DNA of 64,000 nucleotides, from assembly GCA_945643635.1 (NCBI GenBank), contig CALZFC010000107.1, positions 868,501-932,500 on the forward strand, given 5' to 3'. Every line of letters begins with the position of its first letter. Positions within the stretch are counted from its first letter, which is position 1. Source of the DNA: Allodiplogaster sudhausi. Taxonomy: Eukaryota > Nematoda > Chromadorea > Rhabditida > Diplogasteridae. The notes below the pieces were generated by a model that made no database searches, was not told the DNA's origin, and was given only the letters and a program-made list of their open reading frames with translations. Positions 25,202 to 48,289 of this stretch are shown in pieces. The translations under genes and the position numbers were made by a program.

Positions 25202-27669
25202 ATGGCGGGTGCAAAGAAGGGAACGCCCAGAATCCGGCGTAACTATGAGCTCGCACCTGGAATCATGCGGTTCTCGGCCGCTCGAATGTACCATAAGCGA
25301 GGTCTCGCGCTTGCGAAGAAGACGAAGGTGGCCAAGAAGACCGAGCAGAACACCTCTGCTACCATCACGAAGCAGATCGGTGGAGAGAAGAACGGAAAGA
25401 CCCGCGCGGTCCCAGCGCAGAAGACGGTTTGTTAGAAATACAGCTATTGCGCTGTAGCTGTTATTAATACGAGCTTTTATTTGTTGGCATGGTCCGCATG
25501 TGCCTCAAGTAAATCTCATTTTTGGGCTAAAGGGCAATCTCCCGGATGCATTTTTTTTCTACTTTTAACTATTGGGTGGCCCCTGTTTCATCGATTCAAA
25601 AAAGAGCCTGATCGGGAATGCGCTAGTAACGGAATACTCCCGGTAGGCCAATAAGAATTAGAGCCAAAATTGTTATTCGGGTTTCTCAAATTACGCCTTG
25701 GGGCTCAGTGTGTTAAAAATCGGAGGGGATTATCAAAAAGGAAAATTTCAACCGGGGAGGGAATAGCTTAGGAGCTTTTTGTTAGAACATGGTTTGAATT
25801 GCATCTTAAAAACTCGAAATTAGCAGCAGAGCAAGATGCCACTTTTGCAAAACACATATTTCCAGCATATGATTATTGTAATATAATATTTAGTATAAGA
25901 TTCGGTTATATTCTGCTTATAAATAATAATAATATAATATAGATAGTTCCCTGTTCAATTAAAAAAGTTCCATAAATTAATTAAAAATAAAGGATGGGAA
26001 TAGCATTGTTAATTCGGTTATAGGGTTAATGTGATGAATGGGATTTATCGTATACAAGTGTGCGATCAAGGCGTTTGCTTGCTAGTTAGACTGAATTGTG
26101 TAGTCGGTTTACTGCTCATATTCTGAGAAACACTAGGAAATGATATTCTGCCTTGGTATCCCGCTTAATTTCTTGAGAAATTGGTTATATGCTTATAATG
26201 CTCTGTTTTTAACTTTTTTCTTGTTTAAGCCTGCTCTGCTGAGTGAGGATCGCCGTCTTGACACGAAGATCACGCACACTGGAAAGCCCAAGAGCGTGAA
26301 GCTTCGCAAGTCTATCACTCCCGGCACGGTCCTCATCGTCCTTGCTGGCCGCCATAAGGGAAAGCGTGTCGTTTTCCTTAAGCAGCTTGAGAAAACTGGG
26401 CTTCTTCTGATCACTGGTTAGGACCGTTATCCTTTCAGTTAGCTATTGCAATTAATTCTCCCTAAAATTGCAACTAATTTTTTGCTATTTTTACTAAAAG
26501 AAGGGTGATGTTCAACATTATTTTGCTTAAAAAAAAGAGAACTTTTGACTTATGCTCTACGTGGAGTGCAATTCCAGTCCTATTGGATCCTGAAATGCAT
26601 AGTTGAATTCATTCGGAAGATAAGCGGGAGTGGAGTGTCTATTACGAAATAGCAGATCAAGTACGATATCTCTGTTGCAGGGCCGCACAGATACAACTGC
26701 ACCCCGCTGAGAAGGATTGCCCAGGCTTTCGTGATTGCCACGAAGACCAAGATTGATGTGAGTGGGGTTAAGATCCCCGATCACATCAATGACGAGTACT
26801 TCCGTCGGAAGGCCTCCAAGAAGTCGAAGAAGGGTGAGCAGGCCAACATCTTCGCTTCCGGTCACGAGGAGTATAAGGTACAGTATTTTTTTAACGATTT
26901 TTTTTTGTAAAATGCATTTGGACAATTCTATTGGGTAATTACAATTCTACGCTTCCATGCCGAGGTAAACAGCACTTCGTTCACCATATAAAGCTTTCGA
27001 GTTAGGATAGCCAGTTCATTCGATCTCTTCCTTTCCATCATAATAAGCTGAATATGTGGAACAGATTAAGCTTCTTAAGATGGAGAGTAAGGGAGTGAAT
27101 AAGGAAGGGCGAGGGTTTTGGCAGCAAGGGAGGATGTCTTCGTAGCCGGCTGATAAGTAGCCGCTAAGATGTTTTCAGTGCGGAGGTAAATAAGATATTA
27201 ACTTCGAGAGTTTCCATAAGTGTAAACTCATGCATAGGCGCGCGTAGAGTAATGATGCTTTAATTATTTCCCTCGGCTTGAAAGCAAAGCCTAGAATAGT
27301 AATTACTATAGTTGCTCATTTGTTACTCGTTAATAAAAAAATTGGATGAGCAATTATCGTTAGAAAAAATGGACCAAAAAGAGCAAGGAACTATCTTGTT
27401 TGCTCTTCTTTAAGAAATGTTATGTTGACTATCAATGTTTTTGTCGACCATTCCCTTTTAATATGCTGAAGTAATTGCTTAAAAAGAATAGGTATGTATA
27501 TACATTCCATTTACAGGTGTCCGAGCAGCGCAAGAAAGACCAGAAGGAAGTGGACAAGGCAGTGCTTGCTGCTATCAAGAAGAACCCTGAGCACAAGCTT
27601 CTCCGTGGCTACTTCACTTCTCGCTTTGCCCTCGGAAAGCGCCAGTACCCCCACCAAATGCTCTTCTAA
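25202..27669 (+). CDS. rpl6: 60S ribosomal protein L6 (eL6)
   Basis: RPL6 is a structural protein of the large cytosolic ribosomal subunit. Four exons (25202-25426, 26230-26416, 26681-26877, 27517-27669) join in phase to 253 residues. Diagnostic segments are [47 protein letters not shown] and the end [12 protein letters not shown]. The N-terminal 75 residues are basic ([13 protein letters not shown]...), as usual for the family. I chose the ATG at 25202 because it gives the family-like MAG start. An in-frame ATG at 25106 would add a hydrophobic repeat-encoded extension. The spaced [18 protein letters not shown] segment is closer to invertebrate than vertebrate L6 as I remember them. Confidence 0.97.
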
Positions 27670-27685
27670 CTTTCGTTGTTTTCTC

Positions 27686-27691
27686 AATAAA
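27686..27691 (+). terminator. Poly(A) signal of RPL6
   Basis: AATAAA lies 17 bp after the RPL6 stop codon. Confidence 0.8.
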
Positions 27692-27802
27692 TTGTTGATT
27701 TTGTTTTGATCATCATATTTATCAAAGTTACGTTGTTTCACAGCACGAGGGAAGTTGTTGTATCTGTTCTCGGACTTATTTCATACGTCAGAGGTTGAAT
27801 AT

Positions 27803-28084
27803 ATGGGGTCAGTTCGTTTGATATGGGCAGCATACGAGGTCAACGGCGTTTCCGTTCATCTTGAAGAGTGGTTTTTGTCCTTGTTCTCCATTACATACTC
27901 GAAGGCAACGTGGCTTCTTCCCAAGGGCACAGTGAAGAATAGGCGAGATGTTGACTTTTGGAAGTTCAGCTGGCCTAAAAATTTAGCAGTAATGTGGGAA
28001 GAGAAATATTCCATACGTTTTAAAACTGCAGTAGAAATTGACGAAGGCGTAACACCGCTAGAGCAAAAGTGCGAAACGGACTGA
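27803..28084 (+). CDS. Hypothetical single-exon ORF of 93 residues
   Basis: The open frame from ATG 27803 has protein-like composition (LIWAAYEVNGVSVHLEEWFL, then FWKFSWPKNLAVMWEEKY) rather than repeat-like. It begins 112 bp after the RPL6 poly(A) signal, and the open frame extends about 50 nt upstream of the ATG without another Met. No domain is recognised. It could be a small gene, a fragment of a decayed gene, or chance. Confidence 0.35.
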   Translation: MGSVRLIWAAYEVNGVSVHLEEWFLSLFSITYSKATWLLPKGTVKNRRDVDFWKFSWPKNLAVMWEEKYSIRFKTAVEIDEGVTPLEQKCETD

Positions 28085-28409
28085 TTGTGGAACAAGATAT
28101 ATTTTTCTAATAATGGGTTTTCATCATGAGTGCTGGACACGGTGGCCCAAGACGACACTTAGTAAAAATTTTGGTGTTACAGTAAATGGGTTTAGGATTT
28201 TGCACTAAGGTCGCACTAAATAGAAAATACACACTATTTCTTGTTTTTCTCTGACCGATATTTAAATGGTGATGATCCTGGCACGATTTCCCTTAATGGC
28301 AATTTTTAACTACTGTGACTGCCCAATTCTGCTAACTACGCGAAATGCATTACGCTAAGTCACCGTGTGGATGCTTTTTGTATTATACTTTGGTCAACAT
28401 CTCGGGCAT

Positions 28410-36803
<8,394 letters not shown>

Positions 36804-38672
36804 TGCGATTTCTTTGCTCTCAGCAGCTATCCCAACATTGGTTTGATCTGAAATGATATTGAAAGTTGATAGGGCTGAATGGTGGGGAAGGACTCGCTTC
36901 GAACTCGCAGGAAACTGATAAGGAGGCAGGCGAAGGCCCGTTGGAAAAATGCACAGAATTGGGGGTGGGGGTGCAGAGAGAAGTGTGTGAGAAGGAGGTG
37001 CGGGGGGGGGGGGGGACCGCTGACTAAAGCTGCCTGCGTTCTTACGGCCCACATGTCAAACGTCAAAGCGAGAGAATAATTTTTGAGGAAGGCAGATTTT
37101 ATCTGGAAGGAACACGCTCTGCAAGCATATAAATAGTCCTTGGACACTTAATTGAAGTGCAAAGACATCCTACGCACTCAACGAGCAGATCAAAAGAGCT
37201 CAGGCGGTTGTCAAAATCTCGATCCTTTTTCTTAAGTGGATCATCCACATCGTTGCAGTGGTTAAAGTATTCACTAGAGGAAAAGGTGTTCGGAGAGAAA
37301 GTATTTGAAATGGGAGGGAAGTCGTGAAGCGACAAGATAAGCCTGTGTTCTCTGAGAGGGAAGGAGTAAGCGACTGTAAAGATTACTGGAAGAGAATCAG
37401 AGAAAACGACGGCTGGTACTCTGCCACACGATATCTCGTTCTCACCTTTTCTCTCGCGATGGTTCTTTCTTTCTTTCTCTCTCGCTCTCTCTCTCTCTCT
37501 CTCAACATTATAGTCTTTTAGTCAGTCTTTACCCCTCACCATGCCATCCCTTCATTCGTCCCGCTGGCACTCTTTTTGTTGGGCTCTCTTTTGAGAGGAC
37601 GAGTGACACAGAGAGACTGTGTACATGTAATATTGTCGATCATAGGGATGGTCATGTTGGCAGGAGTCTTACGAGCAACTGAGCTTTGGGAGTGAGCGTG
37701 TGGATACAACTTTCTAAGACAATGCAGATGCGAGCCTTAATGTTGATGGAGGGATATATTTGATGTATGGATCTGTAGTTTTCAAATGTAAGGCCGTGAG
37801 ATGCCTATTCTGATTATTTCTCTCTCTCTCTCTCTATCTCTTTCGCTCTCTCTCTCTCTCTCGATCTTTCTCTCTTTATCTCTCTCTCTCTCTCTCGATT
37901 TCTCGATCTCTCTCTCTCTCTCTCTCCCTCTCTTTGCCATCTGTCTTCCTACACAGTTCGTATTCTCATCACCCAAATGCATGGGTGCGCTTCTCTCCTT
38001 CCATGCCCTTAGCTGAATTAGTTGAGGCAGCAAAATTGCGCGTGTCCATTGCCACTCCACGAGGGGGAGTTTTCCCTCTTTAACAGCATCTCTTCTGTTT
38101 CATTTGCAACTGCTCAATAATTGCTCCGATTTCCAAAAGGTTTCTACTTTGTAATCAGTCGTTGTCTCGCACTCTTCCTTCATTCCATTATTCCTCTTCA
38201 TCAATTGCTTGCTCCCCTCCATGATTCCACGACTGATTAGTGTGCCCGTCTTCCCAGAAATCTCGCTCATCTCATTTTGCCTCAGGCAAGGCTCTCATCC
38301 AGTTCATATGCAATTGAGATATTTCATGAAATATAAATAATATGACCCGATTCAGTTTAAGAGACTTCTTGTTTCAGTCGCAGATGTGTGTGTGTGTGTG
38401 TGTTTTTTTTAAACTACACTGCCTGGATATTGGATATGATTTTGGAAATAAAATCTGAGGTTTAATTTTTTTTTAGTTTATAAAATTGGATAGCGGGCGG
38501 AAGACAGCGATCAGTCGGCATGGGCAGAAGGCTCTTCATCATCGACTTCGGGTCTTTCTCTATCTTCTTGCCTGTCAACGAAGAACACAAAACCATGGCT
38601 GACGTCGGTCTGGCAGCCGTCTCTCACTACCAAAGAGCGATTGGCAAGGTGAGACGGTGAAAAAGGTGGAAT

Positions 38673-39548
<876 letters not shown>

Positions 39549-40254
39549 GAATGGGATGGAGTAGGAGAAGCGTTGGCGTTGATCATTCCTGCTTGTGCAA
39601 TTATTATATGCGCGTGGTATTGTTGCCATTTGCTGGCAAGCACTTAGTCATTGGTAGAGAAAGACAAAAATGAGACTCATTGACAGAAGAAATGAGGGCA
39701 GAGTGGTAGACAGTCAGAGCTCTCCTCCATAGCGAAGGTGAAAGGAAAAAAGGAAAGACTGCATGCTTCGAATGGAGAGTTGTTTGTCGAGTGGGGAGGG
39801 GAGCGTTAGAGACGCAGAGAGCGCTCAGGTGTGAGGAATGACCCTGCGACCACCCGGCTAGACCTCTGGTACTGCCTGCCAGTCTTCTTGTTCTCACTCT
39901 CTTTCCTATTGCAGTAGTGTTCTGTACATAAGTAATATGTGCTCTCTTCTCTATTCTAATACTGTCTATTTTATTTGTTTCTTTCATGGATTAAAAATGG
40001 TCTGCCTAGAGGCAAATTCTTTAAAATATCAATAATTCGTGCGTAAACGACAAATAATTGAGCACATTTGCAATATTTAACATGAATAACTGTGTCCGCC
40101 GTCCGCGCACTCATCCTTCCTTGGGCTTTTGGGAGCCCAATTTTAGGCTATGCTTCCTTCCGTCCCGACGGGATTGCTCATTTGCTTTAAATTGCAGAGA
40201 TTTTTTTTTTGCATTTTCTATGTAAATGTTTGTTACGCTTCACCTTTTCCCAAT

Positions 40255-40500
40255 CGCTCTCTCTCTATCTCTCTATCTCTCTCTCCCTCTCTCTCTCTTT
40301 CCCTATATTCTCTCTCCTCTCTTTTCTCACGCTCTCTCTCTCTCTCTCGCTCTCTTCTGTCACCGTCTTCTCTCTGTCGTTGCCAACCTGTTTCTGTAGC
40401 TTCTCGTTTCCTTCTTCGTACTCTCGATGTCTCCTTATCTTTATCCGTGTATTTATTGTTCTCACTCTTTCTTTCTCTCGCACTCTCTCCTCTCCTCACT
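40255..40500. repeat. (CT)n tract upstream of PAR-3
   Basis: An imperfect CT/TC tract lies on the plus strand and leads into the acceptor-like CTCACTGTGCAG at the first PAR-3 exon. Confidence 0.85.
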
Positions 40501-40507
40501 GTGCAGG

Positions 40508-42125
40508 TAGACAGTCGAACGTATGGATTGATTGGACTATGAAGCGGAGACTCCAAAATTGGCCAGAGTGAGGATGGCGGAATTAGTTGGGGAAAGGAAT
40601 GAGAGAATGGGGATAAGAAGAAGGCCGTGGACAGTGGAGGAGAAGGCAGAAGATGCTTCTCTTTCTACTCATTCGACTTCCATCCATGACAATGTGACGG
40701 TGAGTTTCAGACTGACATTCGACTCCTTCGCTTGCTCACCCGTTCTGAAGATCACGACGAGATCATCGATTGGGATGAAGGAGTTGACGGTTTCCTGAGT
40801 CGTAGAAGAAAACATGTTAGGCCCCACTTCTGTAGAAACCAGTCATTCGTACAAAACTTTAGTAACATTTCGAAACATTTTGCAGGTTTCATCACTTATT
40901 TATCTGTAGACATTTTTTATGAAGCGGTTGCAGTTTCAAAATGATTATTCATAAATAATTGGCCGAGTTATGCATTGCTTGAGAGTGTTCGATTTTAGAT
41001 TGTGGCAATTGTGGACGAGAGCGAAAGGTGGCAGAAGAAGAAGAGAGAGAAGGCACGGAGGGGGGCCGAGCAGTCTCCTCCCTTCCCTTCTCTCCTCCCT
41101 CCAACCATAGCTTCTTCCTCTCCGATCTCACGCCACAGCATTGTGGAAGTGAACGGATTCGACACTCCTCCCCGTGGGCACTTTCATATTCTTGTTTTCC
41201 TGGTCATGATTGGTGTACCTTTGTGATGTTGAGTGGGAGAATTGCGAGTGTCATCTGAGAGTGCCTTCTCTCCCACCACTTCCATCTCTGTCCACCGACC
41301 CATTCGCTCTTCTCTCCGTTCTGATTCCGAATCCGCCTCGTCTGCTTCCATGTCTAGATCTACGCAGAGAGTCACGCTCAGCCCTGGTTCCTTTTACATT
41401 TCTTCTTACTCTTTTTGCTCTTTTTTCCTCTTTAATTTTGTTCTTGTAATGAGCCCATGTAGATGCGACTCGTCGATTGGAGATGTCTGAGGCAGAGGGA
41501 AAGAGGGAGAGAGGGATGCCTTCTGGCAACCGATTCGGGCCTTCCCCCCTCACGGCTTCAGCTTCTCCTTCCCTTTCCCGTGGTTGGGGGCGCAAGTCGA
41601 AGATGAGTGATTCGTTCTACGAGGCGAAGGAGAGACTGGAGGAACGAGAAGAGCCCCCGCCTGTTCTTCCTTCCTCCTCCCCTCCCACTTCTTCTCTCCC
41701 TTCCTTTTCATCTACCTCATTCCCTGTATTCCATGGCCGTGCTTTCTCTGAGCAGCCCTGTAACCAACTTCTGCCCCATCCATCCAATCCCGGTGAAACT
41801 CTTCTCATTCTTCGTTCTGCTCCAAAAACTCCCATCGGAATTGAAGTTCGTTTTGACTTACTTTCATTTTTGTAATGGGAATTAAATGCGGAAGAATGAT
41901 TTGGGCTGAGAGCACGGAATTCGTTGAGGTTGTCGGAGTGGAAGATGACCGAGGGGGCTCTCGTCTTTCTGCTCTCCAGATTATTCGCATTGATAATGAC
42001 GGTCGAGTTGGCAAGGATGGACAACTCAGGGTTGGCGACTGTATTTCTGAACTCGATGGACGACCCGTTTACCAGGTGCGAAGTGAAGAGAGAGATAGAA
42101 AGAGAGAGAGAGGGAGAATTGAGAA

Positions 42126-42158
<33 letters not shown>

Positions 42159-44760
42159 TATGATGGGATATGTGAAAAGAGAATAAGAAATGAAGAAAGA
42201 AATAAGACTAAAGTAGAGAGGAAGACCTAATCATAGATGTCTCTGATGCGTGCCCGTGCCTATCTGGATGAGATGGAGTCTAAAACAGCTCCAGTTCTTT
42301 CGGTGTCACGTGAACTGTCGTCTTTCTCTCCGTCTGCGTCTCTTCTCCACTCTCTCTCTTCTCAGCCCCCTCTTCCCGCTCGTCCTGTTCTCTCTGCATT
42401 GCAACAAGCAAACACTCAGGAATACGACGACTCTACTCTCATAACCATCGTCAAACGTGAGTTCAGTATTAGACTGGCAATCGAGTAATTGAAGGAAGAA
42501 GGCAGTTTGGTTACAGGCGCGGATGGGCTTGGCTTCACCGTGCGGAGTCGCCAGAACGCAGCTGGGAAGTTCCTCTTCTACGTCGCTTCCGTCGTTGTCA
42601 ACGGCTCCGCTAATGGCAAACTCGCGTCTGGAGACAGACTTCTACAGGTTAACAGTTCTTCTATCTTCGACCAACCCCCCCCCCCTCTCTTTGTTGATAT
42701 TATGTGTTTTTCATCACTTTCTCCGGCTTAGGTTACTGTCGAATGGTAAGTGCATTGTGTAATTGTATTGACTTTTGAATAATGTAATAACCATTCGAGG
42801 TGAATGATGAGCCGACCGATGACCTTCAACAATCCGAGCTGGTAGATCGGCTGCGGAAGGTAGCAGTGGGGGACTGCGTGTCTCTACTCGTTGCGAGAGT
42901 GCAGAGAGAGCAGAAGATGGAAGAGAAGAGAGAGAGCGAAGTGAAGGAGGAGGGAAGAGAGGAGAGGGAGGAGTTCACTCTGTCCATTCCTCTCAACAAC
43001 ACGGGCAGTGCTGGACTCGGAGTGTCCCTGAAGGCGCGCGTGTCCGTGAAGGCGGATGGGCAGAGGCATGACTGCGGCATCTTCGTCAAGAAGGTTCCTT
43101 GTCTGTCCCTAAGTGTCCATGTATTCCTTCCTCAGCTGCTGGTGGGCGGCGCGGCCTTCAGAGACGGACGGCTGCGAGTGGACGATCGCCTGATCGGAAT
43201 AGAGGGCGTGGATCTGCGTGGATTGGAGAGGAATGCGGAGGCGAGCGAGGCAATCACTCGCGAGCTGCTGCGACTGGGACAGACGGCGCATTCAGTCACG
43301 TCCGTCTTTCTCTTCCACAACTCACGACCTTTCCTTGTCCAGATTAGGCAACTGCTTCGGTTGTTCTACGAAATGATCTACTTTTGCAGCTTACGCATTG
43401 GAAGACAGATTGAAGGCCGCCGAATACAAGAGAGCGAGGAAGCCGCAGATGAGACTCTTCAACTCACTAGAACCACTTTGCAAGGATGGAGGGAGAGTGA
43501 AGAACGGGAAGAGAACAGGAGAAACGGAGAGAGCAGAGACAGTCAGAGTGAAGAAGAGGAGGAAGAACACTTCCGAAGAGAGTCGCCATCACGAAGATCC
43601 GTCAGTGAGAAGCGAAGCCGAGCGGAAGCAGTACCATTCATAGCGAAACGTCTCAGTGGTTGGTCTCTCGCTCTATCTCTGTATCTCTCTCTTTCTCTCT
43701 GTCGTTTCTTGCATCAGGTCCTTCTCCGTCTGGAATGAGCAGCTCCGCGTCGTACCACGGCCCCTCTCGTGCCATGTCGCGTGCTGCCGAGCATCTCCGC
43801 AGCCAGTCTGTGCATCCCCGCCCTTCAGCTTCGCAGTGTCAGTCTCTCTTCTATTCGTACTGATCTTCCTTTCAAAGGAAAGAACGTCTTCCCGTTCTTT
43901 AATTCTGATTTCTTTAGCCTCTGACCGGAGACAGAAGACATCTTCGGACGTCTCTCCAAAGGATATTCTCATCCTCCCCATCGATAAGCCTATGTCTCTT
44001 CATTCTTTGTGTGCCATTACTAATGAGTCTTCTGAATTGAGAAGGAGTGATGAGAGTGGAATGGACACCTCTCCGTCTGAGCCAGCAGTGCCCTCTCCGT
44101 CTGAGCCAGCAGTGCCCTCTCCGTCTCAGCCTGCAGTTCACTCTCCTCGCCTCGTACCCAAGCAGTCCCTTCGACTAGCTTTCGATGATTCCCATCGTTA
44201 GTGATATCTCTTCTCCTAAAACCTTTTGATGTTTCAACGGCCAGTCTAGCCGAATGTTAATTCAGTTGTAATGGGTATCCGAGAAGAGCGAGGCGAGCAG
44301 AAAGGGAGGGAACGGGAGCGAAGGAAGTCAATGGGGAGTGGTCTTCTTAGGCTCTTCCGATCTTCCAAATCAAAGGAACATCTCGACAAACAGCCCAGAT
44401 CTCCCACTCTTCCCCACAACCATCGTCAGGAACTCTCGTAAGCACCCTTTTCTTGTTATGTTGCTTAGGGTTAACTGTATGCAGAAGTGTTACAGGGAAG
44501 AAGCGAGCAGAGGGCAAATGCCAGCGAGGGTTCCTGTCTACTCTGAGTTCATTCCTGCTTATCCTAACCACTTGTCAGTCTTCCCTTGGCAATCACTCTT
44601 TCCCTTAAAAGTGTTTACACTAACATCTCTTTTGCATTCGAAGTGGAATGATGACTGATTCTGGTGGTGATTGAGGATTTGTGAGTAACACCCGTTCATG
44701 TTAATTGTTTACACTTTCTTCATGCAAGTTGTCTTGTCTATTTAGATTAAGGGAATGCGT

Positions 44761-44798
<38 letters not shown>

Positions 44799-45761
44799 TT
44801 GCCTGGTTTGTAGTGAAGAGAAAGGATAGAGTAGTGGATGAGAATGGGAGCGGTCCATCTTCAGACTCCTCCATCTCCTCTTCCACAACTGCGCTCTCCC
44901 GATCACTTCGTCGTCGCTAATTCTAAGTTCTACCGTAGTTTTGCAAGGTAACAAGGGAGTGTAGTGACTGTTCAGTGGATGGCGTGTAGTGGAGAGTGCG
45001 AAAGAGGAAGCGTGTTCTCTCGTTCCTGTCCCTTTGTTGCTTCGCATGCAAACTGCAACTACTCATCCTCTGTTCTCCAATTCGGAAGAGTGAATGGTTT
45101 GTCTTTCTCATTTCAGCCCGTCTTCCCGGCTGCAACGGAGAGAGATGCCCGTGCCAATCGCTACGAGTGGCATCGCTACGCTGGCCGGGCTCCCGTCTTT
45201 GTCAGCCCCTCTGCGGCCCGGCCCCCCTTCCCCCCTCCGACCGGGCCATTCACTGACCCACCGCCCTACGCGTTCGCTCGTCCCCACAGTATACACTGCC
45301 ACCTGCCTTCTACGCAGGGGGAACGGGAAGCAGCGACTACTGCCAGGCCTTCAATGCCTGGTTCACAATGGCCGGAGAGACCCCGAACGGAGGCTGGCCC
45401 CGCCCTTCCCCCTTCTCTCCCTCTCCACAGAATGGAGAGAGGCAACTGCCTCGCTGCTTTCCCCACTACTAGATTCGTCTCTCCAGCAGCAGCCTTGGTC
45501 CCCTCTCCTGTCCGTCCTGAACGACTTTCCCTGAGGGCACGGAAGAAGCTTCGTTCCTCCATCCTCCCTGAGCCTTCTTTGATCTCTTCGGGTAGTCATG
45601 TCGAAGTGAAGAGAACTCTCCCCCAGACCACCTCCTCCCACTCTTCTTTCAACTCTCCTGACTTTTCCCCTCACTCCCTGCAAACTCCTCCTCCGTACCA
45701 CGGCCAGCCTCATTTGCTCCCTATCTCCCACACTGGGTATGCTGAAATTTCAAGACTGTGA
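40508..45761 (+). CDS. pard3: Partitioning-defective protein 3 (PAR-3, polarity scaffold)
   Basis: PAR-3 organises the PAR-3/PAR-6/aPKC complex at the cell cortex. An N-terminal oligomerisation (CR1) remnant is suggested by EIIDWDEGVDGFL and IVAIVDESERW. Three PDZ domains follow: PDZ1 (41463-42075; TPIGIE to VGKDGQLRVGDCISELDGR), PDZ2 (42499-42647 into 42800; GADGLGFTVRSR, KLASGDRLLQVND) and PDZ3 (42965-43294; NNTGSAGLGVSLKA, FRDGRLRVDDRLIGIEG). Phase-checked exons: 40999-41173, 41249-41386, 41463-41845, 41929-42075, 42237-42456, 42499-42647, 42800-43093, 43136-43294, 43343-43655, 43718-43837, 43918-44196, 44266-44437 and 44821-about 44911. The basic GSGLLRLFRSSKSKEHLDK (about 44335-44390) resembles the PAR-3 membrane-lipid segment. 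The first exon(s) and the last (45118-45761) are uncertain. Confidence 0.86.
44081..44152 (+). repeat. 24-bp in-frame coding repeat in PAR-3
   Basis: Three copies of a 24-bp unit encode SPSEPAVP, SPSEPAVP and SPSQPAVH. The first two copies are identical at the nucleotide level, so the expansion is recent. Confidence 0.9.
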
Positions 45762-46025
45762 TATTACAGCTTGTATGTATGCAACGTTTTATATACTGAC
45801 AACGCGCACTATTGTTCATGTTCCGTTTAATTCTTGTTGCGGGAGAGAATTAGAAATGTTATAACTTCAACAGTTCACTTATACTCAGTTTCATGTGAAG
45901 TTCTTGGAAGTGTGTATGGTTGTTTTTATGTCAACTTGCATATCAAGCCAAAGTGCCTTCTTCTCCACGGTGCCATTCAGTTTCCTCGTATGAATTTCAA
46001 GTGAACAGTCACGAATAAAGAGTCG

Positions 46026-46031
46026 TTTATT
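46026..46031 (-). terminator. Poly(A) signal of ABI
   Basis: AATAAA on the minus strand lies 32 bp after the ABI stop codon. Confidence 0.75.
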
Positions 46032-46062
46032 ACTGGTCGGGGACACGAAATGAATGGATGGA

Positions 46063-48080
<2,018 letters not shown>

Positions 48081-48289
48081 CACTCTCTTCAAGAGAGAAT
48101 AACCGCCACAATTCTTGCGAACAGCTTCACAGCAAAAAAAAACAGACGGAAGTTTTCAGTGTGATGTTGCACCAAATTTTTCCTTGTCGACTTTCACCAA
48201 ATAGTTCTACCGTACTTTGAAATGGGAAGATCTCACCGATAAGTACGATCTTCATCACTTTCTTTGTTGTTTTGTTGACGGAAAAAGTG
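48081..48289. promoter_or_regulatory. Head-to-head promoter region of ABI and the GCN1-like gene
   Basis: Only 209 bp separate the two divergent start codons. No core-promoter motif is obvious. Confidence 0.55.

Noticed and set aside
27856..28158. Minus-strand ORF opposite the 93-residue ORF
   Set aside because: Weaker composition, no family likeness; treated as a shadow.
43398..43643. Basic coiled-coil-like ORF (EDRLKAAEYKRARK) overlapping a PAR-3 exon
   Set aside because: Phase of the flanking PAR-3 exons supports the overlapping frame that reads through to the next exon; this frame ends in a stop without a partner.
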